Positions 43,687-53,583 are shown, numbered from the stretch's first letter. The stretch is DNA of 64,000 bases from Burkholderia sp. Ac-20365 (GCF_017104715.1 NZ_JAAGPI010000029.1:61353-125352), one strand, 5' to 3'. Translations and numbers: made by a program. Notes: generated from the sequence alone by a model not told the origin.

Positions 43687-44532
43687 TCAGTCGACCGCGA
43701 GGCGCGCCGCGAGCGCGGCAAGCGCATCGCCGCAGGGCGCTTCCACTTTCAGCGACAGCAGCGAATCGGCGCGCGTGCGCCCGATGTTGATCGCGGCGAG
43801 CGGCTTGCCCATCTTCTGCGCCCAGACGCAGAAGCGATAGCCCGAATAGACCATCAGCGACGAACCGACCACGAGCATCGCATCGGCGGCATCGAGTGCG
43901 TGCGTGGCCGCTTCGACGCGCGCCTTCGGCACGTTTTCGCCGAAGAACACGACAGCGGGCTTGAGCAGCCCGCCGCAGTTCGGGCACGCTGGAATACGAA
44001 ACGAGCCGAGATCGTGCCATTCAAGATGCGCATCGCCATCGGCGGCCGGTTCGGCGATCACGTGAAGCAGCGCGGGGTTTTCGTTGATCAAGGTCTGCTG
44101 GATCGAGCGGCGCGTGTGATGCGTGCCGCAATCCAGACACGTCACTTCGCCGATGCTGCCGTGCAGTTCGATCACGTCGCTGCTGCCCGCGCGCTGATGC
44201 AAGCCATCGACATTCTGCGTGACGAGCGCGCCGACATGCCCCGCCGCGCCGAGTCGCGCAATTGCGCGATGCGCGGCATTCGGCTCGGCCTTCGCAACGA
44301 CGGGCCAGCCGACCGTGCTGCGCGCCCAGTAACGCTGGCGCGACGCGACGGAGCCGAGAAACTCCTGCAGCGTGATAGGCGGCGAACGCTTCCATTCGCC
44401 GTTTTCATCGCGATAGCCTGGAATGCCGGAATCGGTGCTGATACCCGCGCCCGTCAGCACGAACAGCCGTGGATACCGTTCGACGAAGTCATGCAGCGCG
44501 GCAAGCGAGTCAGGTTCGATCAGCGTGGACAT
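43687..44532 (-). CDS. Sir2-family NAD-dependent protein deacylase
   Basis: 281 residues. NAD motif VLTGAGISTDSGIPGYR, catalytic His in VIELHGSIGEV, TQNVDGLHQRAG, and a four-cysteine zinc site (CLDCG and CPNCGG). This is a complete sirtuin that removes acyl groups from lysines at the cost of NAD+. The 281-residue length and the YRDENGEWKRSPP loop resemble the class II/SIRT4-like bacterial branch. It overlaps no neighbour but is tightly spaced (28-47 bp). Confidence 0.93.
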   Translation of the reverse strand: MSTLIEPDSLAALHDFVERYPRLFVLTGAGISTDSGIPGYRDENGEWKRSPPITLQEFLGSVASRQRYWARSTVGWPVVAKAEPNAAHRAIARLGAAGHVGALVTQNVDGLHQRAGSSDVIELHGSIGEVTCLDCGTHHTRRSIQQTLINENPALLHVIAEPAADGDAHLEWHDLGSFRIPACPNCGGLLKPAVVFFGENVPKARVEAATHALDAADAMLVVGSSLMVYSGYRFCVWAQKMGKPLAAINIGRTRADSLLSLKVEAPCGDALAALAARLAVD

Positions 44533-44579
44533 GAGGTCGTTGTGATGCGGCGAGACAAAGACAAGGCGTGCGAATGCGG

Positions 44580-44795
44580 CTACTGTTCAGCGCCATTCGC
44601 AGCCTGCCGCGCTTCCCACGCAGCGAGCGCCGCGCGATACCGCGTGAGTTCTTCCGTGTACAGATCGAACACACACGGATCACAGCCGCTTTGACAGCAA
44701 TCGCCGGGTTCGGGCTCGGTGGGCGGCGTGGGGCGCGGATCGTCAACGGCGGCCGAAGCCGCCGGGCGCGTGGCCTCGTCAGCAGTCACATTCAC
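44580..44795 (-). CDS. Oxidoreductase-like small cysteine protein
   Basis: 71 residues. Pro/Glu-rich start, then PGDCCQSGCDPCVFDLYTEELTRYRAAL, the conserved four-cysteine motif of the 'oxidoreductase-like' N-terminal domain found alone in many proteobacteria. It probably binds a metal or cluster. It lies between the SDR and sirtuin genes on the same strand. Confidence 0.82.
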   Translation of the reverse strand: MNVTADEATRPAASAAVDDPRPTPPTEPEPGDCCQSGCDPCVFDLYTEELTRYRAALAAWEARQAANGAEQ

Positions 44796-44860
44796 TTCCG
44801 ATAATTGGGGAAGCGCCCAGTATAAGTCGACTGCCCGCGCCGCGTCGTGTCACAACTACG

Positions 44861-45637
44861 TCATCCGCGGCCGACGAACGGCATCTTGCTCGCCATGATC
44901 GTCATGAACTGCACGTTCGCCGACAGCGGCAGATTCGCCATATGCAGCACGGCATCGGCGACGTGTTCGACGTCCATCAGCGGTTCGACGGCTATCGTGC
45001 CGTTCGCCTGCGGCACCCCGCGCGCCATCCGCTCGGCCATTTCGGTCGCGGCGTTGCCGATGTCGATCTGGCCGCACACGATGTCATACGGCCGGCCGTC
45101 GAGCGAAACGGATTTGGTGAGACCGGTGATTGCATGCTTGGTGGCCGTGTACGCAATGCTGAACGGCCGCGGCGCATGCGCGGAGATCGAGCCGTTATTG
45201 ATGATGCGTCCGCCACGCGGGGTTTGCGCCTTCATCATTCCGAACGCCGCGCGCGTGCACAGGAACACGCCGGTGAGGTTGGTATCGACGACGGAGCGCC
45301 AGTCGTCGAGTTCGATCTGGTCGATCTCGACGGGCGGCGCATTGCGTCCCGCGTTGTTGAACAGCACATCGAGCCGGCCATAACGCAGCCGGATTGTGTC
45401 GAACAGCGCGGCGACGCTCGTGGCATCCGTCACATCGGCTGCTACGGCAAGCGCGTCCTGACCTTGCGCCTGGGCTTCCGTTGCGAGCGCATCGAGTGGT
45501 TCCTGCCTGCGGCCCGTCAACACCACGCTATAGCCGCTGGAAAGCAGCTTGCGCGCCGTCGCGCGGCCGATACCGCTGCCCGCGCCCGTCACGAGCGCTA
45601 CCTTGTTTGCCTGTGCTGTCTCTGCTGTCTGCGTCAC
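44861..45637 (-). CDS. SDR family oxidoreductase
   Basis: 258 residues of the classical type: TGAGSGIG (cofactor), FNNAG, NNGSISA and YTATK (catalytic Tyr/Lys). The C-terminal part (EPLMDVEHVADAVLHMANLPLSANVQFMTIMASKMPFVGRG) is like NADP-dependent serine/3-hydroxy-acid dehydrogenases of the YdfG type. It follows the binding-protein gene by 49 bp and may act on a product of amino acid breakdown; this is inference. Confidence 0.87.
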   Translation of the reverse strand: MTQTAETAQANKVALVTGAGSGIGRATARKLLSSGYSVVLTGRRQEPLDALATEAQAQGQDALAVAADVTDATSVAALFDTIRLRYGRLDVLFNNAGRNAPPVEIDQIELDDWRSVVDTNLTGVFLCTRAAFGMMKAQTPRGGRIINNGSISAHAPRPFSIAYTATKHAITGLTKSVSLDGRPYDIVCGQIDIGNAATEMAERMARGVPQANGTIAVEPLMDVEHVADAVLHMANLPLSANVQFMTIMASKMPFVGRG

Positions 45638-45686
45638 ACCGTCTCTCCAGGTCGTGCTGCCCGCGATACGGCGCGACGCTTGCCCG

Positions 45687-46595
45687 TCAATCGAGCGCGC
45701 GATCGTTCGGCTTCGCGAACAGCTGTTTCATCTCCGCCGACAACGGATAGTTCAGATTGATGCCCTTCGGCGGGATGGGTTGCGTGAACCACTTCTGATA
45801 AAGGTTCGCCGCTTCGCCCGAAGTTTGCAAGCGCGCGATCACGCCATCGGCGAGTTTCTTGAAGCCGGGGTCTTCCTTGCGGAACATGCAGCCATATACC
45901 TCGGACATCGCCGACGTGCCGGTGATCACGTAATCGTCCGCGTTCGCTTCTTTTGCCTTCGCGCCGTACAGCAGCGGATCGTCCATCACGAACGCAACCG
46001 CGCGCCCCGTCTTCACGTTTAGAAACGACTCGGCGTGATCCTTCGCGCTGATCAGGCGCATGTTCATCGACTTCTCGGCATTCATCTGCCGCAACAGACG
46101 CTCTTCGGACGTGCCCGCCGTCGTCACGACCGTTTTGTTGGCGAGATCGCCGAAGTCCTTCACGCCCGAGTCCTTTCTCGCGATCATCCGCACGCCGTAC
46201 TGGAAGAAGCTGTTCGAAAACGCGACCTGGTTGTCGCGCTCCTTTGTATGCGTGGTCGAGCCGCATTCGATATCGATCGTGCCGTTCTGCACGAGCGGAA
46301 TGCGGTTCTGCGACGTGATAGGAATTTCGCGGATCTTGAGATCAGGCATGTTCAGCTCTTTCTTCACCTCGTCGACGATCTTCAGCGCGATTGCCTGCGA
46401 ATAGCCGATCACGTGCTGCTGCTCGTCATAGTACGAAAACGGCACCGACGATTCGCGCACGCCGAGCGAGATCGCGCCCGTTTCGCGGATCTTCTTCAAG
46501 GTTGCGCTCTGGTCCTGTGCCTGTGCGTTGCCGCCGGCGAAAGTGACGGCGATCAGCGCCGCGAGCGTTGCATGCCTTTTCATCGTTGTTTTCAT
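45687..46595 (-). CDS. Amino-acid ABC transporter substrate-binding protein (GltI-like)
   Basis: 302 residues from ATG 46595 (GGAGAGA upstream), signal peptide ending NAQAQD. The family 3 binding-protein pattern is clear: ISLGVRESSVPFSYYDEQQHVIGYSQ, GTIDIECGSTTHTKER and KTVVTTAGTSEERLLRQ, closest to glutamate/aspartate binding proteins. No permease or ATPase gene is adjacent, so it either uses an unlinked ABC system or supplies substrate for the D-amino acid dehydrogenase encoded just upstream. Confidence 0.9.
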   Translation of the reverse strand: MKTTMKRHATLAALIAVTFAGGNAQAQDQSATLKKIRETGAISLGVRESSVPFSYYDEQQHVIGYSQAIALKIVDEVKKELNMPDLKIREIPITSQNRIPLVQNGTIDIECGSTTHTKERDNQVAFSNSFFQYGVRMIARKDSGVKDFGDLANKTVVTTAGTSEERLLRQMNAEKSMNMRLISAKDHAESFLNVKTGRAVAFVMDDPLLYGAKAKEANADDYVITGTSAMSEVYGCMFRKEDPGFKKLADGVIARLQTSGEAANLYQKWFTQPIPPKGINLNYPLSAEMKQLFAKPNDRALD

Positions 46596-46629
46596 GGTCT
46601 CTCCTGTTATGGATGTGTGTGCAACGGAT

Positions 46630-47880
46630 TCAGCGGTCGTAAGCATAAGCGGCGATATCGACGGATGGCGCGCGGCCCGCGATCGCGTCGGCGAGCACGC
46701 GCGCACTGCCGCACGCGAGCGTGAAGCCCAGCGCGCCGTGGCCCGTGTTGAGCCAAAGGTTGTCGTAAGGCGTTTTGCCGATCAGCGGCTTCGAATCGGG
46801 CGTCGCCGGTCGATGGCCGCACCAGCTCTGCGCGTTCGCGTAGTCGCCTGAAGCTGGGAAGATTTCCTGCGCCTGGCGCTTGAGCAACGCGACACGAGGC
46901 GCACGCTGCGCGTCACTCAGTCCCGCGATCTCGACCATGCCCGCAATCCGCAAGCGCTTGCCAAGCGGCGCATACACGATCTTGCGATGCGGGTCCGTCA
47001 CGCTCACGCGCGGCGTGTGACGCGGGTCGGCGTTATCGATCGTGAGGCTGTAGCCCGTCAGCGGATAGACGGGCAAATGCACCCCGAGCATGTCGAGCAA
47101 CGGCACACTGCCAAGGCCTAGCGCGACCACGAACGCGTCGGCGTCGATATCGCCCGACGCAGTGCGCGCCGCGACGATCCGCCTGCCTTCGCGAACGAGT
47201 TCAACCACCGGCGTTTCATAGCGGATCGTCACGCCGTATCGCCGCTGCAGCGCGTCCGCAAGCGCAACAGCGAAACGATGACAATCGCCCGCTTCTTCCG
47301 ACGGCGTGTGAATGCCGCCCGCAATCAGCGGCTGCGCATGCGCGAGCGCGGGTTCGAGCGCCACGCACGCGCTGGCGTCGAGCGCGCGCTGATCCGAGCC
47401 CGCGGCGACCAATAAGTCCATCTTGCGGCGCGCGTGCCCGAACTCGTGCGGATCGCGATAAACGACGAGCTTGCCGTTGCGCACGTAATCGAACGCAATC
47501 GATTCGTGCCCGACGATCTCATGCAGCGCCGTCTTGCTGAGCGCGCCGAGGCTCAGCAATTCCAGCGCCGTCTGCCGCGCGCGATGGCTGCGGCACGCCA
47601 GCAGAAACGCGATGCACCAGCGCCACTGCTGCGGATCGAAACGTGGAATGAAGCGCAGCGCCGAGTCGCGCTGCAGCAGCCACGCGGGCAGCTTGGGCAG
47701 CACGGCGGGATCGGCGAGCGGCGCCACATAGCTGTAACTCAGCTGGCCGCCGTTCGCGAAGCTCGCTTCGAGCGCCGCGCCGCCGCGCGCTTCGACGATG
47801 GTGACGTCGTGGCCATCGCGGGCCAGACTCCAGGCCGTCGTCAGCCCGACGACGCCCGCTCCGAGGACACACACTCGCAT
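46630..47880 (-). CDS. dadA: D-amino acid dehydrogenase
   Basis: 416 residues. The N-terminal FAD site is VLGAGVVGLTTAWSLARDGHDVTIVEA, followed by ASFANGGQLSYSYVAPLADP and a C-terminal WCGHRPATPDSKPLIG, TGHGALGFTLACGS; all are typical of DadA. It oxidises D-amino acids to 2-oxo acids and passes electrons to the quinone pool at the inner membrane. It is likely a paralogue with its own LysR regulator (47976-48866) and a dedicated binding protein downstream, rather than the alanine-catabolic dadAX pair, since no racemase is present. Confidence 0.9.
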   Translation of the reverse strand: MRVCVLGAGVVGLTTAWSLARDGHDVTIVEARGGAALEASFANGGQLSYSYVAPLADPAVLPKLPAWLLQRDSALRFIPRFDPQQWRWCIAFLLACRSHRARQTALELLSLGALSKTALHEIVGHESIAFDYVRNGKLVVYRDPHEFGHARRKMDLLVAAGSDQRALDASACVALEPALAHAQPLIAGGIHTPSEEAGDCHRFAVALADALQRRYGVTIRYETPVVELVREGRRIVAARTASGDIDADAFVVALGLGSVPLLDMLGVHLPVYPLTGYSLTIDNADPRHTPRVSVTDPHRKIVYAPLGKRLRIAGMVEIAGLSDAQRAPRVALLKRQAQEIFPASGDYANAQSWCGHRPATPDSKPLIGKTPYDNLWLNTGHGALGFTLACGSARVLADAIAGRAPSVDIAAYAYDR

Positions 47881-47975
47881 GAATGCTCACTACCCTTTCG
47901 ATTGCATTGCAGACGAGTGTCGCGCGTCGAAAACGTTGCATCAATTGACGAAATGGGCGGCTGCATAACCTGAGG

Positions 47976-48866
47976 TTAAGGGCGTGCGCCTTGCGAGAAA
48001 CGCGCGCGCAGCACATCGACGAATGCGCTGCCTGCCTGCGAAGTCAGCCCGCCGTCGCGCCACAGCGCGAACACACCAACCGACAGCGGCGGCTCGACGG
48101 GCCGTATGGTCACGGCTTCCGCGCCGCTTTTCGCCGTCAGCTCGTCGAGCAGCGCATAGCCGATACCGCGCGCCGCGAGGGCGCGGGCGACATGCCAGGT
48201 ATGCGCTTCCACAGCAGGCGCGTGACCGTCGAGTCCCAATGTTTCTAGCGCGTTGCCGATCATCTCGCCCAGCGGATCCGTATCGCCGATGCCGATCCAG
48301 TCGCCTTCCACGAACGTTTGCAGCGAGATCGGCGCAGCGCCCGCGGCTTCATCGCGTGGCCCGACACACACGACAGGCGTGCGCCCCAGTTCGACCGACG
48401 CGATGCCCGGCCGCGCCGGCGGATTCAGCGCGACGGCGAGATCGAGATCGCGTGTGAGCAGCGCGTTGAGCAGTTCTTCCGTATGCCGTGTCTGGATGCG
48501 CAGCGACACGCGCGGATAGGCGGCGCGAAACGCTTCGACGGCGGGCGGAAGCAGGCTCAGACCCAGACTCGGCAGGCAGCCGATGCGCAGATGCCCTTCC
48601 GGTTGCAGCGCGAGATTGCGCGCAAGGTCGCGGATACTGTCCAGATTCGCCTGCAGCTTCTGCGTTTCGGAGAACAGCAGTTCGGCCTCGCGCGTCGGCT
48701 GAAGACGGCCATGCACGCGGTTGAAGAGCGTCAGGCCGGCGCTGCGCTCGGCGTGCGCGAGCACCTTGCTGACGGCGGGCTGCGACACGCACAGCAGTTC
48801 GGCCGCTTTCGACAGCGAGCCCGTGCGCATGATGGCGTGGAAGACTTCGATATGGCGCAGACGCAT
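47976..48866 (-). CDS. LysR-family transcriptional regulator
   Basis: 296 residues. The N-terminal helix-turn-helix reads IEVFHAIMRTGSLSKAAELLCVSQPAVSKVLAHAE and a LysR substrate-binding domain follows (LRIGCLPSLGLSLLPPAVEAFR). It sits 95 bp upstream of dadA on the same strand and probably controls the dadA/binding-protein genes. It resembles the branch regulating amino-acid genes (HTTTR/OccR-like). Confidence 0.88.
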   Translation of the reverse strand: MRLRHIEVFHAIMRTGSLSKAAELLCVSQPAVSKVLAHAERSAGLTLFNRVHGRLQPTREAELLFSETQKLQANLDSIRDLARNLALQPEGHLRIGCLPSLGLSLLPPAVEAFRAAYPRVSLRIQTRHTEELLNALLTRDLDLAVALNPPARPGIASVELGRTPVVCVGPRDEAAGAAPISLQTFVEGDWIGIGDTDPLGEMIGNALETLGLDGHAPAVEAHTWHVARALAARGIGYALLDELTAKSGAEAVTIRPVEPPLSVGVFALWRDGGLTSQAGSAFVDVLRARFSQGARP

Positions 48867-49096
48867 GGCGCGGGTTGGGATCGGCGGATGGGTGGAAAGG
48901 GGTCAAGAATACCGGGTTTGCGCCTGCGTTCTGAAAAGCGGCTTCCCCAGCGCGGCCTCAAACGGGGCACGACGAACTCTTTCCAACTCTGCCATTTTCG
49001 AGACGCGACGCGCGCCAATGGTATCGTTCGCGTTTGACGTGCATCACGAAGGTCCTGCCGGCTTGATATGAAGAAAACCGGCAGACGAAACGCATC

Positions 49097-49957
49097 ATGA
49101 ATCAACCGAATCCGCCGCTGGCGCGCGCCGCCGATAGCGCCGCGCCCGTTCGCCGCTGGCCCCGCACGGGCAATCCGCCGATGTTCAACGCCACCATCGC
49201 GTGGCATGCCGCGATGCTCGCGGGCTGGACGTTCGCGCCGACGCACTGGCCGTGGTGGCTCGCGGGCATCGTCGTGAGCCATCTGATCGTCGTGTCGATC
49301 GGACTGTGGCCGCGCTCGTCGCTGCTCGGCCCGAACTGGACGCGCCTGCCTGATACGCCGCGCAACGCCGACGCCGTCGCGCTGACCATCGACGACGGCC
49401 CCGACCCGGTCGTCACGCCTCAGGTGCTCGACCTGCTCGACGCGCACGGCGTGCGCGCGACGTTCTTCTGTATCGGCGCGCGTGCCCAGCAGTATCCGGC
49501 GCTGATGCGCGAGATCGTCGCGCGTGGACACGACGTCGAGAATCATTCGCAGGTTCACGTGCACACGTTCTCGGTCACGCTGCCACGCGGGCTCACGCGC
49601 GAAATCGACGCCGCGCAGCACACGCTCGAAGCGCTGACGGGCGAGCGTCCGATGTTTTTCCGCGCGCCGGCCGGCCTGCGCAACCTGTTTCTCGAGCCGG
49701 TGCTGCAAAAGCTCGACCTGCGGCTCGCCGCGTGGACGCGGCGCGGCTTCGACACCCGCGAGCGCAACCCGCAACGCGTGCTGGAACGGCTCGTCGACGG
49801 GCTCGCGGCGCGCGACATCCTGCTGCTGCACGACGCGAGCGCGGCCAGGGACGCATCCGGCAAGCCTGTCGTGCTCGACGTGCTGCCGCGTCTGATCGAG
49901 ACCGTGCGCGCGCGCGGCCTGCGCTTCGTGACGCTGCGCGAGGCGAACGGCGCCTGA
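49097..49957 (+). CDS. Polysaccharide deacetylase (NodB homology) family protein
   Basis: 286 residues. Two hydrophobic segments (residues about 30-75) anchor it in the membrane. The NodB domain begins VALTIDDGPDPVVTP (catalytic Asp and metal Asp); the metal-binding H-x(3)-H motif is seen in VENHSQVHVH, and FFRAPAGLRN and LLLHD follow. It would remove acetyl groups from a surface polysaccharide or glycan lipid. A Burkholderia role in capsule or hopanoid/lipid glycan editing is possible. Confidence 0.88.
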   Translation: MNQPNPPLARAADSAAPVRRWPRTGNPPMFNATIAWHAAMLAGWTFAPTHWPWWLAGIVVSHLIVVSIGLWPRSSLLGPNWTRLPDTPRNADAVALTIDDGPDPVVTPQVLDLLDAHGVRATFFCIGARAQQYPALMREIVARGHDVENHSQVHVHTFSVTLPRGLTREIDAAQHTLEALTGERPMFFRAPAGLRNLFLEPVLQKLDLRLAAWTRRGFDTRERNPQRVLERLVDGLAARDILLLHDASAARDASGKPVVLDVLPRLIETVRARGLRFVTLREANGA

Positions 49958-49992
49958 AGGCTGACTCCCGGCGCCGCCGCCTCGTATCACAC

Positions 49993-50244
49993 CTACACGC
50001 GCCGCCGGATCAGGTGATAAATGACGAGCAGTATGATCGCGCCGATGATCGACGCGATCCAGCCGGCTGCCTGCCCCGGCTGATACCAGCCCAGCGCGCG
50101 CCCGACGTAGCCCGCGATCAGCGAGCCGGCAATGCCGAGAATGATCGTCATGATCAGGCCCATGCTGTCGTCGCCCGGTTTGAGCGCGCGCGCAATCAGA
50201 CCGACGACCAACCCGACGACTATCGTGCCAATGAGGGAAAGCAT
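49993..50244 (-). CDS. GlsB/YeaQ/YmgE-family stress membrane protein
   Basis: 83 residues with three membrane helices and the glycine-rich pattern GLVVGLIARALKPGDD, ILGIAGSLIAGYVGRALGWY and IASIIGAIILLVIYHLIRRR, typical of transglycosylase-associated proteins. These are induced by stationary phase or envelope stress; the exact role is unclear. AGGTT-type ribosome-binding site upstream. Confidence 0.9.
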   Translation of the reverse strand: MLSLIGTIVVGLVVGLIARALKPGDDSMGLIMTIILGIAGSLIAGYVGRALGWYQPGQAAGWIASIIGAIILLVIYHLIRRRV

Positions 50245-50428
50245 GCGAACCTCCGATGAGAGTTAGCACCACGGTGCCCTGCTACTGCTCGCCACAGACG
50301 GCGCAATGCGCGGCAACTTGCACCACTGCATTACGCGACTGTACTGCTTCGTGGCGTGCGCCATCGGACACAGCTGCATTGAACGCGCGCCATCGTTGAT
50401 GGTTCCGGCGCAATCGCCGGGTGTCACA

Positions 50429-51850
50429 TCAAATACGAAAATCAGCTGCCATGTCTTCGTCGGTGCGCGCCTCCAGCTCGCCGCTGCGGCACGCTTTCAT
50501 GAACACGTCATAATCGCGCTCGACCTGATCGGCGTAGGCCGCCGCATACTCGGCGAGCGCCTCCGCGAACTGGTCGCTGCGTCCAATATACGCGCTGATC
50601 TCGATCGCCTTGCCGCCCGCCTTCGCGTGCGCGCGCGCCAGCGCCCAGCCGCACAGACGCGCATAGCCGTTCAGCTGGTCGACGTCGAACAGATCGACGC
50701 TCGGTGTCAGTTTCATGTCGCGCAACTGACGGAAATAAAAGTGCCGGCCGGCGGGCCCCGTCGACCAGCCGAGAAAGATATCGCTGGCCGCCTGCAACAT
50801 GCGCTGACCCTGCACGACGCGCTCGCCCTCGTGCCTGGGCTCCAGCTTGCGCGGACCCGCCTTGAAATGCTGCGCGATCACCGAGCGGCGCGCTTCCTTG
50901 ATCTGCAGAAAGAGCGGCTTGCCGCGCGGATCGACCGTGAGCAGCACGAGACAGCGCGTGCCGACGCTGCCCACGCCTACCACCTTGAACGCCAGGTCGT
51001 GCAATGCGAACTGTTCCAGCAGATCGCGCCGATCTTCGTTGAGCGTCTTCAGATAGCCTTCGTAGGTGCCTTGAATCAGCTTGCGCCAGTCGCCAACCCG
51101 GAACCAGTCGTCTTCGGGATCGAATAGCGTGCCCGCTCCGTGCACGTGGAACAGGCTGGGCGGCATGTCGCGCATCACGTAATGCTCGCCCTCGCGCTCG
51201 CACAGCTTGTCGAGCATGCTTTCGTGCGTGCGGGTCGCCGCCTTTTCCATCCCGCGCCGGATCAGGCGGCGGTTCTCGGCGTTCACGGCCATGTCGACCA
51301 TCCGGTCGAACGTGATCCGCTCGTACCACAGTTCCAGCGTGCCGCATTCGGCGTACTGCGCCATGCGGTCGCGGTACTGATTGGCGGCCGTCATCACGAG
51401 ATCGTAGGCGGCGCCGCGGCTAAAGCGCATGTGCCGCGCGGCCACGACGAAGCTCGCCACCAGCCGCTTCAGGTCCCATTCGAACGGCGCGGTGGATACT
51501 TCGTCGAAATCGTTCAGATCGAAGATCAGCTGGCGCTCAGGTGTCGCGAAACCGCCGAAGTTCAGCAGATGCGCGTCGCCGCAGATGGGCAGCGTGAGCG
51601 ACGTGTGCGGCGTCATGCTGAGATCGTGCGCCTGCAGGATCGCACTGCCGCGATAGAAGGTGAACGGCGACACGGCCATACGCCCATAGCGCAGCGGCAC
51701 GAGGCGCTCGACGCGTCCTTCGCTGCTTTGCCGCAGCAGATCGACGGGATTGCGATGCATATGGCCGATCGCGCGATGACTGGAGCGCCTGGCGTGTTCT
51801 CGGGCTGCGCGCCCGCTGGCTTCGCGTTCCGCGATGGTGCTGGCCTTCAT
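50429..51850 (-). CDS. DUF2252 family protein
   Basis: 473 residues from ATG 51850 (GGAGA upstream). It has the DUF2252 pattern: FTFYRGSAILQAHDLSMTP, ICGDAHLLNFGGFATPERQLIFDLNDFDE (resembling the catalytic HGD and DFD motifs of kinase-like folds) and VGVGSVGTRCLVLLTV. The fold is related to aminoglycoside-phosphotransferase-like kinases, so ATP-dependent phosphorylation of a small molecule is plausible but unproven. It is monocistronic. Confidence 0.88.
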   Translation of the reverse strand: MKASTIAEREASGRAAREHARRSSHRAIGHMHRNPVDLLRQSSEGRVERLVPLRYGRMAVSPFTFYRGSAILQAHDLSMTPHTSLTLPICGDAHLLNFGGFATPERQLIFDLNDFDEVSTAPFEWDLKRLVASFVVAARHMRFSRGAAYDLVMTAANQYRDRMAQYAECGTLELWYERITFDRMVDMAVNAENRRLIRRGMEKAATRTHESMLDKLCEREGEHYVMRDMPPSLFHVHGAGTLFDPEDDWFRVGDWRKLIQGTYEGYLKTLNEDRRDLLEQFALHDLAFKVVGVGSVGTRCLVLLTVDPRGKPLFLQIKEARRSVIAQHFKAGPRKLEPRHEGERVVQGQRMLQAASDIFLGWSTGPAGRHFYFRQLRDMKLTPSVDLFDVDQLNGYARLCGWALARAHAKAGGKAIEISAYIGRSDQFAEALAEYAAAYADQVERDYDVFMKACRSGELEARTDEDMAADFRI

Positions 51851-52161
51851 GCGTTTCTCCGTTCTTGTGAAACAGCTTGCATTGGGTCGCACTGCTACCG
51901 CATGCCGCGAAAATGCGTCGTGGATCGACGGTTCCCGGCTGGCGTGGATGGATCGTAGCGGTTCGTGTTGCGTTGCACAGCGCCGGCGGCGCCGGGTGTG
52001 CAGATCGTACTGGACCGCGCACTTCCTTCGGATGGACTGTATTTAATCCTGTGGCGAACAGGCGCGCAAGTGCGTGCCACCTGGACGGTCGCAATCGAGA
52101 AAAGCGGAAAAAGCGGGAAAGGCAGAAGCGATGGCGCTTGAGGCGCCATCGCGTGACCACG
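51851..52161. other. Intergenic region between the DUF2252 and M23 genes
   Basis: No gene seen; it contains the promoter side of the DUF2252 gene and, at 52128-52152, a terminator-like hairpin for the M23 peptidase gene. Confidence 0.5.
52128..52152 (-). terminator. Hairpin terminator of the M23 peptidase gene
   Basis: GCGATGGCGC (52128-52137) and GCGCCATCGC (52143-52152) form a perfect 10-bp stem with a 5-nt loop directly after the stop codon on the minus strand; a pyrimidine-rich TTCTGCCTTTCCC follows. Confidence 0.65.
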
Positions 52162-53583
52162 TCAGAAGAAACGCGGCGGCTGGAGAATGAGCGCGATGCG
52201 CATGGCGGGCGCTGGCAGCGCTGCCAGTTGCGTGCGGGCAGCGGCGGCGCGTTCGTCGAACGCGACGCGCGCGGCGCCCGACAGCGGCGCGACGAACTGA
52301 TGCGCGGTCAGTATCAGCGGATCGACGGGATGATCGTCCTTGCGCACTTCGTAATGCAGGTGCGGTCCCGTTGCCGTGCCCGTACGGCCGACATAGCCGA
52401 TCACCTGCCCCTGCTCGATGCGCTCGCCGGCTTTCAGTTCACCCGCGAACAGCGACAGATGCGCGTAGTACGTCGAATAGCCGTCGTCGTGACGCAGCAC
52501 GATGTGCTTGCCATAGCCGTGACCGTTGCCGGCCATCTCGACGATGCCGGCCGCGGCCGCGTAGACGGGCGTACCGGCGGGCGCGGTCAGGTCGACACCC
52601 GTGTGAAACCGCCGCTCGCCGAACACGGGATGCACGCGCATGCCGAACGGCGAACTCACGCGCCGGTAGTCCAGCGGCATCGCGAACGGCTCGCTTGCGA
52701 TCGGCGCGCCATCGAGCGTGTAGTACGCGCCTTGCGATGCGCCGGGCGCCGTGAACCACAGCGCATCGTAGACCTGCCCGTTCAGACGGACTTCGACCGA
52801 TGCAATGCGCTCATTGGCCACGCCGTCGGCGCGGCTCATCACGATCCGGTACTCGTCACCCGTTTGCGCGGGCGCGTCGACGTCGACGCGGCCCGCGAAG
52901 ATCGCGCCGATCTGCGCGGCCACTTCGGCGGGAAAGCCCGCTTGAGCGAGCGATGCGCGCAGCGTCGTGCCGATCGCGCCGATGCTCGAACGTTGCGCAT
53001 CGCCCTGCGTGCTGAAGCCGACGGAATCACCGAATGCAGTGGTGGCTTGCGCCCTGTTGACGGCTTCGCCTTCGCGGCTCACGCGGCCCGACCATGCGTG
53101 CCCGTCGTCCGAATGCTCGTGCGCGAGGGGCACGCACATCGTCGGCGTGGTCGAGCAGACCGTGCCGGGCACGAGTTCGTTCGACGGCATGCGCACGTTG
53201 ATCGACGCCGTCGAATACGCGGGTTGATGGATGACCGTCTCAAGCGCCGGAGCGTCTGATGAACCGGCGTTGGATTCAGCGTGCGTGCGATCAATGTCGC
53301 GCGACAATGGCCGTCCCGGATGGAACGAAGTGACGGGGCGCGCGCCCGGCAAAGTCATCTCATGTACAAGTGCACGATGATGCCGCCGCTTGTGAGCGGA
53401 ATCATGCTTGTGCGGCTTCGGGGCGGCCATGGCGGTGGACGCGCCGGGCACAGCCGACGCGCCGATCCACAATGCCGAAAAAGCGGCCACGCTGGAAAGC
53501 GTCTTGCGTTTGAACGGCAGCGAACCATGCGCTGCCGCAGAGATGCCCTGCCCGCGCGCGAGGAATGAGCGCAGGTGCTTCAC
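52162..53583 (-). CDS. M23-family metallopeptidase (periplasmic)
   Basis: 473 residues from a GTG at 53583. A hydrophobic anchor or signal (FSALWIGASAVPGASTAMAA, about residues 34-54) precedes a His/Arg-rich linker, a middle domain of the OapA/CsgN type (TLRASLAQAGFPAEVAAQIGAIF), and a C-terminal M23 domain with intact zinc residues: RFHTGVDLTAPAG (HxxxD) and GPHLHYEVR (HxH). It should cut cross-bridges in peptidoglycan. The start is uncertain; the frame is open to 53709. Confidence 0.88.
   Translation of the reverse strand: MKHLRSFLARGQGISAAAHGSLPFKRKTLSSVAAFSALWIGASAVPGASTAMAAPKPHKHDSAHKRRHHRALVHEMTLPGARPVTSFHPGRPLSRDIDRTHAESNAGSSDAPALETVIHQPAYSTASINVRMPSNELVPGTVCSTTPTMCVPLAHEHSDDGHAWSGRVSREGEAVNRAQATTAFGDSVGFSTQGDAQRSSIGAIGTTLRASLAQAGFPAEVAAQIGAIFAGRVDVDAPAQTGDEYRIVMSRADGVANERIASVEVRLNGQVYDALWFTAPGASQGAYYTLDGAPIASEPFAMPLDYRRVSSPFGMRVHPVFGERRFHTGVDLTAPAGTPVYAAAAGIVEMAGNGHGYGKHIVLRHDDGYSTYYAHLSLFAGELKAGERIEQGQVIGYVGRTGTATGPHLHYEVRKDDHPVDPLILTAHQFVAPLSGAARVAFDERAAAARTQLAALPAPAMRIALILQPPRFF

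Noticed and set aside
51877..53259. 460-codon plus-strand open frame
   Set aside because: Antisense of the M23 peptidase gene, no recognisable protein.
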